Counted from the stretch's first letter, positions 1-6,181 are shown. The stretch: 10,266 nt of DNA from JBBSDV01 sp038240335 (GCA_038240335.1 JBBSDV010000122.1:1-10266); one strand, 5' to 3'. A program made the numbers and translations. The notes: generated from the letters alone by a model not told the origin.

Positions 1-41
1 AGCGCGAGCAGATCGATCGAGGCGGGGCGCCCTGCCGGATC

Positions 42-464
42 TTGGCGGCTGCACGAGCCTTGCCCTGCCGTCTGCCGCCCGCCTGCCCCAGGCACAGGTA
101 CGCGCGTCCCGCCTCATCGGTCAACCATCACGAAGACCTGCCGTCGTCCGCATCGGGTCCCCGTAACCGCCAAATACAACTCTCGCCCACCGAGTGGCGT
201 TTGCTTTCGGCACGCGCGGCGACGCTGGGCGTCGTTGTACCGTCCTGGGAGCTGCTCGTTCGCACCTGGGGCGCGGAGTATCGCGATGACGTCGCGTTCT
301 TGCGCATCTGGATCCGGCGGCTGCAACATAGGTTCGGTGTGGGACCGGCAACGGCGCACGCGATAGAGCAGGTGGAAGCCGGCGATCGCTTAACAGCTGG
401 AACAGGGGTGGCCACTCAACCGGGGCCACCGAACAGACGAGACATATACGGGATACCTTCATAG
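42..464 (+). CDS. Stand-alone OmpR/PhoB-type winged-helix DNA-binding protein (N-terminus uncertain)
   Basis: This is a probable transcription regulator made only of a C-terminal effector domain of the OmpR/PhoB family. Residues about 40-118 match the winged helix of the full-length regulator at 9050-9808: LSPTEWRLL corresponds to LTRTEWMLL, and the recognition-helix region around WGAEYRDD...LRIWIRRL corresponds to WGPEYRGD...LRVWVSRL. The last beta-hairpin, normally a GxGY motif, is degenerate (AIEQVEAGDRL). No receiver domain precedes it. The first 40 residues are Pro/Arg/Ala-rich and unlike any domain I know. The frame stays open to the left edge of the window, and neither TTG (42 or 60) has a convincing SD site, so the true start may lie outside the window or further in. 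It sits 113 nt upstream of a lone receiver gene on the same strand, a possible functional partner. The domain call is confident; the start and DNA target are not. Confidence 0.6.
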   Translation: MAAARALPCRLPPACPRHRYARPASSVNHHEDLPSSASGPRNRQIQLSPTEWRLLSARAATLGVVVPSWELLVRTWGAEYRDDVAFLRIWIRRLQHRFGVGPATAHAIEQVEAGDRLTAGTGVATQPGPPNRRDIYGIPS

Positions 465-568
465 ATCGAAAGTGAACCGAGTATGTTTCTGCAATGAAAT
501 CGAAACGTTCAACCAGTCACGAGCCCAATGCCGGTCATGCTAGAGTCATCGAGGCGGCGGCGGCGGGC

Positions 569-572
569 GGAG
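569..572 (+). promoter_or_regulatory. SD site fixing the receiver gene start
   Basis: GGAG lies 5 nt before the ATG at 578. It favours that start over the ATG at 494, which has no SD-like sequence. Confidence 0.6.
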
Positions 573-577
573 ATGCC

Positions 578-928
578 ATGACGACTGTTCTAGTAATTGA
601 TGACGATCCAGCGATTAGCCGGATGATGTCGCTCACTCTTCGCTCGGCCGGCTTTGACGTAACGACGGCGCTGAACGGCCAGCTCGGCCTCGAGCAGGTC
701 GAGTCGAAGTCTCCGGCCGTCATCGTGCTCGACCTCGAGATGCCTGTGCTCGATGGACGCAGTTTCTACCGCGAGTTGCGGCGAATGGGCTATACCACGC
801 CCGTCATCGTCGTCTCCGCCAACAACGCGAAGGCCGCCTGCCGCGAGCTCGACGCCGATGATTGTCTCGCGAAACCGTTCGCATTCGAAGAGCTGACATC
901 GAAGCTCGAGCGGCTCGTGCCCTCCTAG
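578..928 (+). CDS. Stand-alone response regulator receiver (CheY-like) protein
   Basis: A 116-residue single-domain receiver that would accept phosphate from a histidine kinase and signal through a partner protein. All signature residues are present: acidic pair D8-D9 in VIDDDP, phospho-acceptor D52 in LDLEMPVLDG, switch Ser80 in VIVVSAN, and Lys99 in LAKPF. There is no output domain; the protein ends right after the last helix. I chose the ATG at 578 because GGAG lies 5 nt upstream and the product starts at the first beta strand. An in-frame ATG at 494 would add 28 unconserved residues and has no SD site. A lone winged-helix gene lies just upstream, so the pair resembles a response regulator split in reversed order; co-function is inference. 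No cognate kinase gene lies in the window. Confidence 0.88.
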   Translation: MTTVLVIDDDPAISRMMSLTLRSAGFDVTTALNGQLGLEQVESKSPAVIVLDLEMPVLDGRSFYRELRRMGYTTPVIVVSANNAKAACRELDADDCLAKPFAFEELTSKLERLVPS

Positions 929-1026
929 CGTCCGAGCACCCCGGGTTTGGAGCCCGAGCACGCCACATGAGCCGGTCTCGGACAGGAGTCGGTTCAGCGG
1001 CGTGGTCCATTTCCGCGCCGCACTCC

Positions 1027-1051
1027 GTCTCCGCTCTCGCGCATCGGAGAC
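1027..1051. other. Inverted repeat beside the minus-strand terminator
   Basis: GTCTCCG (1027-1033) and CGGAGAC (1045-1051) form a perfect 7-bp stem with an 11-nt loop. It lies just beyond the T-tract of the terminator at 1057-1087 (minus sense) and is not followed by a T-run on either strand. It may be a back-up 3' structure or coincidence. Confidence 0.4.
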
Positions 1052-1056
1052 AGATC

Positions 1057-1087
1057 AAAAAAAAGAAGCAGGAGTAGCTCCCGCTTC
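1057..1087 (-). terminator. Intrinsic terminator of the LysM/M23 gene
   Basis: GAAGC-A-GGAG (1065-1074) pairs with CTCC-C-GCTTC (1078-1087) around a 3-nt loop with one A/C mismatch. Read on the minus strand, the stem is followed at once by eight T (plus-strand A-run 1057-1064). It lies about 60 nt past the stop of the minus-strand peptidase gene, as expected for its Rho-independent terminator. Confidence 0.82.
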
Positions 1088-1145
1088 ATTCTGCCGAACG
1101 CGCCACCCAGAACTAGAAACAACGAACTACGAGCGGCAAACTAAC

Positions 1146-2528
1146 TTACGGCAGATACGAGATCGGATTCTCTCGGGTGCCGTTGTCGATCACCTCGAAG
1201 TGTAGGTGCGTGCCTGTCGAGTAGCCGGTGTTGCCGATGATCCCTAGCTGCTCGCCGCGCGACACCGTTTCGCCCTGCGATACCGAGATCACGCTCAGGT
1301 GCCCATACAGCGTCTCGATGCCGCCCGGACTCATGACGACCACATAGAGCCCGTAGGAACAGCACGAGTTGCCGCCGGCGAAGACCACGGTGCCGCTCGT
1401 CGCCGCAGCGATCGGGGCGCCGGTGAGGTTGTATCCATCGACGTCGATGCCCAGCGGGTGCGACGGGCCGTAATAGCTGGAGATCGGACCCACGACGGGC
1501 CAGATCAGACCGTGTCCGGATGACTCGCCGCCGCCAACGATGCTACCGGAGCCGCTGCTGTCGCTGGTACTCGTGGCTGTCGGCGTGTCGCTCGGCGTCG
1601 AACTGGCGTCGGCGCTATCGCCGTTGCCGGGCGTCGCCGCGACCGTCGGCGTGCCGGTTGGCGATGGCGCGGTCTGGCCGACGGGATTAAACGTCGGCAC
1701 GGCGCCATTTGGAACGAAGATCATCTGCCGCTCGGTGATGTCGTCCGCTTTCGCGATGTGGTTGCCACTGTAGCCCGTGATCGCTTCGTCCGTCACCTGG
1801 TACATCCCAGCGATCTCGCTCAGGGTCTGGCCGAGACGCACCTGGTGCAGGATGCCGTCCGACGCCGGCACGATGATCGACTGGTCGAGCTTGAGGAAGT
1901 CCGAGTCGCGGATCTCCGCGTTGTTAGCGAGGATGTACTTCGAGCTGATGTGGAACTTCGTCGCGATCGAGCCCACCGTGTCGCCATCCTGGACGCGATA
2001 GATGTGGAACGGGTCGGTGTCCGGTGTCGGGGCGACGGATGCCGCGCGCACCACCGCATCCTCTTGCGCAGCTACTGCCGGCTGGGCGGTCGGCGCCGCG
2101 GAGCGCTCAGTGGAGACGAGCTTCGCGCTGTCCTGGGGCGACTTTGTCGGCGCCGGATCTTGCCGCAGCGTCTTGTTGATCAGATTGCCGCGAACGAGGA
2201 GCTCGTCGCTCGGCTGGACGCTCGCACTCACTCCCGGCAGGGAGAGTCCGGTGATCGGCGCGGCGAACGCGTGGGACCGGGCACCGAAGGCACCGCCCGC
2301 AAACGTAGCATAACCAACCGCAAGAGAGATGAAGATGAGCACGAGGCCGTGGGTGTAAGGCCTGTGCTTCTTCCGAACGCCGAGGCGCTCGGAGTGAATC
2401 GACGTTCTGCCGGGATGGAATCGCGCTCTCGAGTCCCTGAACGAGCGCGGGCTGAGCGTGCCCCTGATGCTCCCTGCCTCCTGCTCCCGGCGCAACCAAT
2501 CGCCGGCTTCCCGATACGCTACCAACAT
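1146..2528 (-). CDS. Membrane-anchored LysM-LysM-M23 family peptidoglycan endopeptidase
   Basis: A 460-residue cell-wall hydrolase. A basic cytoplasmic tail (1-58) is followed by one hydrophobic segment (about 59-80), then a Ala/Pro/Ser-rich stretch, LysM 1 (about 176-221, IYRVQDGDTVGSIATKF), LysM 2 (about 226-273), a Thr/Ser/Pro/Gly linker (274-335) and an M23 (LytM/DD-endopeptidase-like) domain (338-460). Zinc and catalytic residues are present: H357 and D362 (HPLGID), H410 in YGHL, and H441-L-H443 in HLHFE. LysM domains bind glycan; M23 enzymes cut peptide cross-links, so the likely role is wall remodelling or division outside the membrane. An adjacent Cys389-Cys390 pair lies in a strand of the M23 domain. 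The start at 2528 has only a weak, very close GGTGAG; a start nearer the membrane segment would give a normal signal anchor, but residue 51 is GTT, not a start codon. The gene is divergent from obgE and has its own terminator. Confidence 0.92.
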   Translation of the reverse strand: MLVAYREAGDWLRREQEAGSIRGTLSPRSFRDSRARFHPGRTSIHSERLGVRKKHRPYTHGLVLIFISLAVGYATFAGGAFGARSHAFAAPITGLSLPGVSASVQPSDELLVRGNLINKTLRQDPAPTKSPQDSAKLVSTERSAAPTAQPAVAAQEDAVVRAASVAPTPDTDPFHIYRVQDGDTVGSIATKFHISSKYILANNAEIRDSDFLKLDQSIIVPASDGILHQVRLGQTLSEIAGMYQVTDEAITGYSGNHIAKADDITERQMIFVPNGAVPTFNPVGQTAPSPTGTPTVAATPGNGDSADASSTPSDTPTATSTSDSSGSGSIVGGGESSGHGLIWPVVGPISSYYGPSHPLGIDVDGYNLTGAPIAAATSGTVVFAGGNSCCSYGLYVVVMSPGGIETLYGHLSVISVSQGETVSRGEQLGIIGNTGYSTGTHLHFEVIDNGTRENPISYLP

Positions 2529-2574
2529 CTCACCGTGGCGGCGCCTGTGCGGCTTTGCAACTCACACGAGGGCT

Positions 2575-2603
2575 ATCATACCCGACGCGTCAAGCAAAAA
2601 CCG
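2575..2603 (-). promoter_or_regulatory. Possible promoter of the LysM/M23 gene
   Basis: On the minus strand a TATGAT box (2580-2575, five of six matches to the -10 consensus) lies about 45 nt before the ATG at 2528. The -35 position, 17 nt further up, reads CGGTTT and is poor. Supported mainly by the -10 box and by its place in a divergent intergenic region. Confidence 0.35.
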
Positions 2604-2670
2604 CGCATCGCTTAACATATCGAAGCTTTCCCGGCATTCTTAACATCTCTCGTAGCTTCAATTCCCAGAA

Positions 2671-2697
2671 TTTCCACGTATCCCACACCTTTATAAT
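2671..2697 (+). promoter_or_regulatory. Probable sigma-70-type promoter of obgE
   Basis: A perfect TATAAT lies at 2692-2697, with TTTCCA (2671-2676) as a weak -35 at a short 15-nt spacing. Transcription would begin near 2704, giving a leader of about 24 nt that carries the SD site. The AT-rich box stands out in otherwise GC-rich sequence. Confidence 0.6.
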
Positions 2698-2715
2698 GGA
2701 CACGAAAACCCCGAT

Positions 2716-2720
2716 GAGGA
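2716..2720 (+). promoter_or_regulatory. SD site for the TTG start of obgE
   Basis: GAGGA lies 7 nt before TTG 2728. No in-frame ATG or GTG is near, so this site fixes the unusual start codon. Confidence 0.65.
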
Positions 2721-2727
2721 CACCGCT

Positions 2728-3993
2728 TTGATCGATCACGCACAGGTCCAGGTAAAGGGCGGAGATGGTGGGCACGGGCTCATCAGCTTCCACCGCGAGA
2801 AATTTGTACCCCGAGGCGGACCTGACGGAGGCGATGGCGGCCGCGGCGCGGACGTCATCCTCGTTGCCGACCCGGCGGTGAACGGCCTCGGCAAGTTTCG
2901 CTATCAGCGGCTGTATCGGGCCGATCGGGGCGGCAACGGCGCTTCGAAGAAGAAGCACGGGCGGAACGGAGCAGACTTGATCCTGCCGGTGCCCCCAGGC
3001 ACGATCGCTCGCCGCGCCGACACCGGCGAGATCATCGGCGATCTGACGCTCGAGGGCGAGCGGATAACCATCGCCCACGGCGGCAAGGGTGGCCGCGGCA
3101 ATCAACACTTCGCCACGCCCAGCAACCAGGCGCCGTACATCTCCGAGACGGGGCAGCGCGGTGAGGACCTGCGGGTCGACCTCGAGCTGAAGCTCCTTTC
3201 GGACGTCGGCCTCGTCGGCCTGCCGAACGCCGGCAAATCGACCCTGCTCGCCGCCGTCTCCCGGGCTACTCCTAAGATTGCCGACTATCCGTTCACGACG
3301 CTCGAACCGAATCTCGGCGTCGTCGAGGTCGGGTACGAGTCGTACGTCATGGCCGACATCCCCGGGCTGATCGAGGGAGCGCACGAGGGGGCTGGCCTCG
3401 GACTGGAGTTCCTCCGTCACATCGAACGGACGCGACTGCTGATTCACGTCGTCGATGCGTCGCAGCCAGACCCGGCACACGACATCGCTGTTATCGACAA
3501 CGAACTGCACTCCTACGTCACCGATCTCGGGACCCGGCCGCAAATCATCGCCTTTAACAAGATGGATGTGCCGGAAGCGGAGGAGCGGCGGCAGGAACTC
3601 GTCGCGCTCGCCGCATCGCTCGGACGCGATTGCGCCTTTATGTCGGCCGCCGGCCGCATCGGTACGCCGGAGCTTGCGCGGATGGCGTTCGAGCGCCTGC
3701 AGCGTATTCGCGAGGATGAGCCGATACCGGCGACGGACTCCGAACTCGAGGTGCTGCGCCCGGAGCAGCGCGGGCCGCGCTTCGCGATCGAGCGCGAGGG
3801 CGAGGCGTGGCGGGTCACCGGTGACCAGCCCGTGATTCTGGTCGAGATGCTGGCACTGCAATCGGACGCCTCTCGCGCCGAGGCGATCCGCCGGCTCGCC
3901 CGCATGGGCGTCGTCAACGCGCTCCGTCGCGCCGGCGTTCGTGAAGGCGATACCGTCCGCTTCGGCACCGTGGAGCTCCGGTGGGAAGACTGA
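2728..3993 (+). CDS. obgE: Obg/CgtA family GTPase ObgE
   Basis: A 421-residue essential-type GTPase that binds the large ribosomal subunit and links ribosome assembly to growth and stringent response. The N-terminal glycine-rich Obg fold spans about 1-157 (GGDGGHG, PRGGPDGGDGGRG, GGKGGRGN). The G domain follows: G1 GLPNAGKST 164-172, switch I YPFTTL 187-192, G3 DIPG 210-213, G4 NKMD 277-280, G5 SAAG 306-309. A C-terminal OCT domain (about 350-420) is present, as in Gram-positive-type Obg. Length and domain order are normal. Translation starts at TTG behind GAGGA, with a TATAAT promoter just upstream. nadD follows 118 nt downstream on the same strand, a frequently seen pairing. Confidence 0.97.
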   Translation: MIDHAQVQVKGGDGGHGLISFHREKFVPRGGPDGGDGGRGADVILVADPAVNGLGKFRYQRLYRADRGGNGASKKKHGRNGADLILPVPPGTIARRADTGEIIGDLTLEGERITIAHGGKGGRGNQHFATPSNQAPYISETGQRGEDLRVDLELKLLSDVGLVGLPNAGKSTLLAAVSRATPKIADYPFTTLEPNLGVVEVGYESYVMADIPGLIEGAHEGAGLGLEFLRHIERTRLLIHVVDASQPDPAHDIAVIDNELHSYVTDLGTRPQIIAFNKMDVPEAEERRQELVALAASLGRDCAFMSAAGRIGTPELARMAFERLQRIREDEPIPATDSELEVLRPEQRGPRFAIEREGEAWRVTGDQPVILVEMLALQSDASRAEAIRRLARMGVVNALRRAGVREGDTVRFGTVELRWED

Positions 3994-4111
3994 TGGGCTG
4001 CCGTGGAGTGGTCGTGGGTAGATGTTGGATGCGATCTGCCGGCGCTTCGCGCTGCCGCACTGAATATCCATCTCGAACCATCTCGCTGCTCGTTTCCGGC
4101 TCCTCGCTTCC

Positions 4112-4699
4112 ATGCGAGTAGGCATCCTCGGCGGCACGTTCGATCCGGTGCACATCGGGCACCTCTTGCTCGCCGAGCGGGCTCGCGCGCACCTGGCGCT
4201 GGATCTCGTGTTGTTCATCCCGGCCGGGCAGCCGTGGCGCAAGAGCCACCTTGAGATCACGCCCGCTGCCCATCGGCTGGCGATGCTCGGGGCCGCGATC
4301 GCCGGCAACGACCGCTTTGGTATCAGCGACATCGAACTGCGGCGCGAGGGGCCGACGTACACGGCTGACACGTTGCAAGCGCTGGCCGCCGAGCGTCTCG
4401 ATGACGAGTTCTACTTCATCATCGGAGCGGATGCGCTGGCCGACCTGCCGAACTGGCACGCGCCGGAGCGGATCGTCCAGCATGCGACGCTCGCCGTCGC
4501 GCCGCGCGACGGGCAACCACTGGATCCGGATGCGCTCGGGATCGCCGGACTGAGCGCTCGTGTCGAACTGTTCGCGATGCCTCGTATCGAGATCTCCTCG
4601 ACGGAGATTCGTGACCGCGTGCGAGCGGGCGCCAGCGTTCGCTACGTCACACCCGACGCTGTCGTTGCGTATATCGCCGAACACGGATTGTACAACTAG
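4112..4699 (+). CDS. nadD: Nicotinate-nucleotide adenylyltransferase NadD
   Basis: A 195-residue cytosolic enzyme that transfers AMP from ATP to nicotinate mononucleotide, giving deamido-NAD in NAD synthesis. The nucleotidyltransferase signature GGTFDPVHIGH is at residues 7-17. PTYTADTL and IIGADAL are the conserved middle motifs, and the C-terminal ISSTEIR carries the second ATP-binding motif. Length is typical. The ATG at 4112 gives the usual family N-terminus (MRVGILGGTFDP), but no SD-like sequence precedes it; the upstream 20 nt are pyrimidine-rich. It follows obgE, as in many genomes. The rsfS gene often found next is absent: the following gene is convergent. Transcription is probably shared with obgE. 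Confidence 0.95.
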   Translation: MRVGILGGTFDPVHIGHLLLAERARAHLALDLVLFIPAGQPWRKSHLEITPAAHRLAMLGAAIAGNDRFGISDIELRREGPTYTADTLQALAAERLDDEFYFIIGADALADLPNWHAPERIVQHATLAVAPRDGQPLDPDALGIAGLSARVELFAMPRIEISSTEIRDRVRAGASVRYVTPDAVVAYIAEHGLYN

Positions 4700-4739
4700 C
4701 CGACGGCGCGTCCACACCGTTCCTTAGAAGGCCTCTCAA

Positions 4740-4759
4740 GCCCGCGTTAGTGCGCGGGC
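4740..4759. other. GC-rich hairpin between convergent genes
   Basis: GCCCGCG (4740-4746) and CGCGGGC (4753-4759) form a perfect 7-bp stem with the loop TTAGTG. It lies 40 nt after nadD and in the 3' zone of the convergent oxidoreductase gene. No T-tract follows on either strand, so it is only a candidate shared termination or 3'-stabilising structure. Confidence 0.4.
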
Positions 4760-4874
4760 GTCGCTCATTGTCCACACAACGGTCTGCGAAGATATCGATC
4801 GGCACGGAGGCTTCGGCCCACGGTTGTCCGCAGGCTCGCGATGCCGCCGAGCCCACGGACGCCCACACGGCTCA

Positions 4875-5240
4875 CTACGGGTTTGCGGGGGTGAGGTCGA
4901 AGGCGAGCGGCAGGGCGTCGCGCACCCAGCCTTCGAGGTCGCTGTTGCCGCGCGCGGTGTACTTCTGAAGGAGCATCTCCCGCGCTCGCGCGTCCTCGGC
5001 GTCGTCAGCGACGGAACGCGTGTTGCCCCGAAACTGCGTGGTTTGGATCCGCACAGCGACGGAGGGCGCCTTCCGTGCGTTGCGGACGAAATCGGCGCCC
5101 TCGCCGCCGCCCGCGAGCACATACAGCGCCGCGCCGGCGAGCGCGAACCAGATCTCGACGGTGTGCGGCTTCCCCGTCACGCGCCCGATCGTCGTGATGT
5201 AACAATAGTCCGCGTCGATGAGAGATTGTTCGATGGCCAT
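4875..5240 (-). CDS. Split-barrel F420/flavin-dependent oxidoreductase (FDOR/PPOX-like)
   Basis: A 121-residue protein resembling the deazaflavin (F420)-dependent nitroreductase/quinone reductase and pyridoxamine-phosphate-oxidase-like families. Visible features are the early strand YCYITTIGR, the loop GRVTGKPHTVEIWF that in this fold contacts the cofactor phosphate, then LYVLAGGGEGADFVRN and the NARKAPSVAVRI strand, as in F420H2-dependent members. A role in F420- or flavin-linked reduction of small organic compounds is likely; the substrate is unknown. I chose the ATG at 5240 because GGAGG lies 5 nt before it; an in-frame ATG at 5276 would add 12 residues and has no comparable SD. It lies 94 nt downstream of the monooxygenase-like gene on the same strand, so the two may be co-transcribed. 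FAD/FMN rather than F420 use is a real alternative. Confidence 0.8.
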   Translation of the reverse strand: MAIEQSLIDADYCYITTIGRVTGKPHTVEIWFALAGAALYVLAGGGEGADFVRNARKAPSVAVRIQTTQFRGNTRSVADDAEDARAREMLLQKYTARGNSDLEGWVRDALPLAFDLTPANP

Positions 5241-5245
5241 CGCGT

Positions 5246-5250
5246 CCTCC
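5246..5250 (-). promoter_or_regulatory. SD site selecting the 5240 start
   Basis: On the minus strand GGAGG (5250-5246) lies 5 nt before ATG 5240. The alternative ATG at 5276 lacks a good SD and is preceded directly by a small perfect hairpin, CCGGA-AACG-TCCGG at 5277-5290. Confidence 0.65.
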
Positions 5251-5334
5251 GGGATCCGCTTGCGCACTTCCGCCATCCGGAAACGTCCGGTCGGAATCCG
5301 CAGGCTCGAAGCGACCTCACGGTAACGGCATCAT

Positions 5335-5631
5335 CTAGATATCGATTAGCTCGGCGTCGTAGATGCGAATCGCGGTGGCCTCCGCCGCGAGCGTGCGAGC
5401 TGCGCGCACGAATGCACCGGATGCGTGCTCGGCGAAGTGCGTGGCGACGGCCTCGCGGTCGCGCCAGGTCTCGACGAACACGAGCCGCAGTTCGTTCTCC
5501 ACATCGATGTGCACGTCGTGTGACAAGCACCCGGGTTCGAGGCGCGAGCGATGCACGTGCTCGAGACTGATCGTTCGGAGTTCGGCGATCGTATCAGGGG
5601 ATGCCGTGATGCTGCCAGTAATGATGATCAT
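5335..5631 (-). CDS. Antibiotic biosynthesis monooxygenase (ABM/YgiN-like) domain protein
   Basis: A 98-residue protein of the ABM ferredoxin-like fold. It begins with the strand MIIITGSITAS, continues with a helix containing SLEHVHRSRLEPGCLSHDV and the strand LRLVFVETWRDREAVATHF, and ends with a short strand after a helix. This matches small dimeric YgiN/quinol-monooxygenase-like proteins: a small residue plus EPGC, the H-D pair and the ETW motif are typical. Substrates range from quinols to polyketides, so function is open. The start at 5631 is set by GGGAGGG (5642-5636) 4 nt upstream. The frame continues without stop to 5964, but that extension is translated palindromic repeat and should not be annotated as protein. 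It precedes the split-barrel oxidoreductase gene and may share its transcript. Confidence 0.85.
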   Translation of the reverse strand: MIIITGSITASPDTIAELRTISLEHVHRSRLEPGCLSHDVHIDVENELRLVFVETWRDREAVATHFAEHASGAFVRAARTLAAEATAIRIYDAELIDI

Positions 5632-5670
5632 CTCGCCCTCCCGACATAGACTCCGTCTCCACTCGCGGGC

Positions 5671-5676
5671 ATTGTA
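5671..5676 (-). promoter_or_regulatory. Possible -10 box of the monooxygenase-like gene
   Basis: Minus-strand TACAAT (5676-5671, five of six consensus matches) lies about 40 nt before ATG 5631, which would give a leader of roughly 33 nt. No good -35 is visible 16-18 nt upstream. Confidence 0.35.
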
Positions 5677-5741
5677 ATGCGTGACGACGCGGGCAGCGGC
5701 GAGGCCACTGGCCGAACCCGCTGCTTGTGATCCTGACTGCT

Positions 5742-5865
5742 TGTCATCCTGAACGGAGTGAAGGATCTTATTCGGCCGCAACGGATGCTGCTCGAACGAA
5801 CACGATGGCTCGGCCGGATACGGGGCGGCGGTTCGAACAAGATTCTTCGCAGGCTCAGAATGACA
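5742..5865. repeat. Palindromic intergenic element, copy A
   Basis: A 124-bp element with imperfect terminal inverted repeats. The left arm (5742-5769) begins TGTCATCCTGA and ends GAAGGATCTT; the right arm (5839-5865), reverse-complemented, begins TGTCATTCTGA and ends GAAGAATCTT. The interior is unrelated GC-rich sequence with no transposase gene. Repeats with these ends are, from general knowledge, common between genes in many bacterial genomes and behave like REP/MITE-type non-autonomous elements. Confidence 0.8.
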
Positions 5866-5888
5866 GCCACCGAGGTGGACTCGGTGGC
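5866..5888. other. Perfect hairpin at the junction of the repeat copies
   Basis: GCCACCGAG (5866-5874) and CTCGGTGGC (5880-5888) form a 9-bp stem with a 5-nt loop, exactly at the join of copy A and copy B and overlapping the first three bases of copy B. No T-tract follows. Confidence 0.6.
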
Positions 5889-5924
5889 CACTGGCCGAAC
5901 CCGCTGCTCGTGATCCTAACTGCT

Positions 5925-6050
5925 TGTCATCCTGAACGGAGTGAAGGATCTTATTCGGCGGCAACGGATGCTGCTCGGACGAAGCACGAGGGCTCGGGCC
6001 GGATGCGGGGCGGCCGTTCGAACAAGATTCTTCGCAGGCTCAGCATGACA
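5925..6050. repeat. Palindromic intergenic element, copy B
   Basis: A 126-bp second copy with the same terminal inverted repeats: left arm 5925-5952, right arm 6024-6050. It differs from copy A by a few substitutions and two extra bases in the interior (GAAGCACGAGGG region). It lies 131 nt before the start of the luciferase-like oxidoreductase gene. Confidence 0.8.
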
Positions 6051-6168
6051 ACGCGGCGAGGCTGCGCCGCTGAAGGCAGCATGTTGGAGCGACGGTCGTA
6101 GGTCATCAGCCGGCTGATCGTCTGCAAGGCCGTTCTGTGTGAAACTGGACGATTGGTGAGCTTCGGTG

Positions 6169-6176
6169 AAGGAGGT
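6169..6176 (+). promoter_or_regulatory. Near-perfect SD site for the GTG start at 6182
   Basis: AAGGAGGT lies 5 nt before GTG 6182, close to a full match to the 16S anti-SD sequence. It decides for GTG 6182 over ATG 6191, which would be 14 nt away. Confidence 0.8.
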
Positions 6177-6181
6177 GGAAC

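Larger units (their letters stand above)
5703..6050. repeat. Two-copy direct tandem repeat, about 183 bp per unit
   Basis: Copy A spans 5703-5865 and copy B 5886-6050. Both begin with GGCCACTGGCCGAACCCGCT and end at TCAG-A/C-ATGACA. The offset is 183 bp at the left side and 185 bp at the right, so the copies differ by small indels and scattered substitutions. Each copy is a 39-bp flank followed by a palindromic element. With the short flanks on each side, this accounts for most of the 550-nt gap between the divergent genes starting at 5631 and 6182. No coding potential is evident: frames through it give low-quality peptides. Confidence 0.93.

Noticed and set aside
494..577. Longer receiver protein starting at ATG 494
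   Set aside because: No SD, and the extra 28 residues precede the canonical first beta strand; ATG 578 has GGAG at 5 nt.
1758..2615. Long plus-strand open frame opposite the LysM/M23 gene
   Set aside because: Arg/Val-rich shadow of a clear minus-strand gene with recognisable domains; no motif of its own.
2590..4371. Long minus-strand open frame (593 codons) opposite obgE and nadD
   Set aside because: A shadow frame crossing two well-recognised plus-strand genes; GC-rich codon bias keeps it open.
5703..6050. CRISPR array
   Set aside because: There are only two long copies (about 163-165 bp, 183-bp period) with internal inverted repeats and no short regular repeat-spacer pattern or cas gene.
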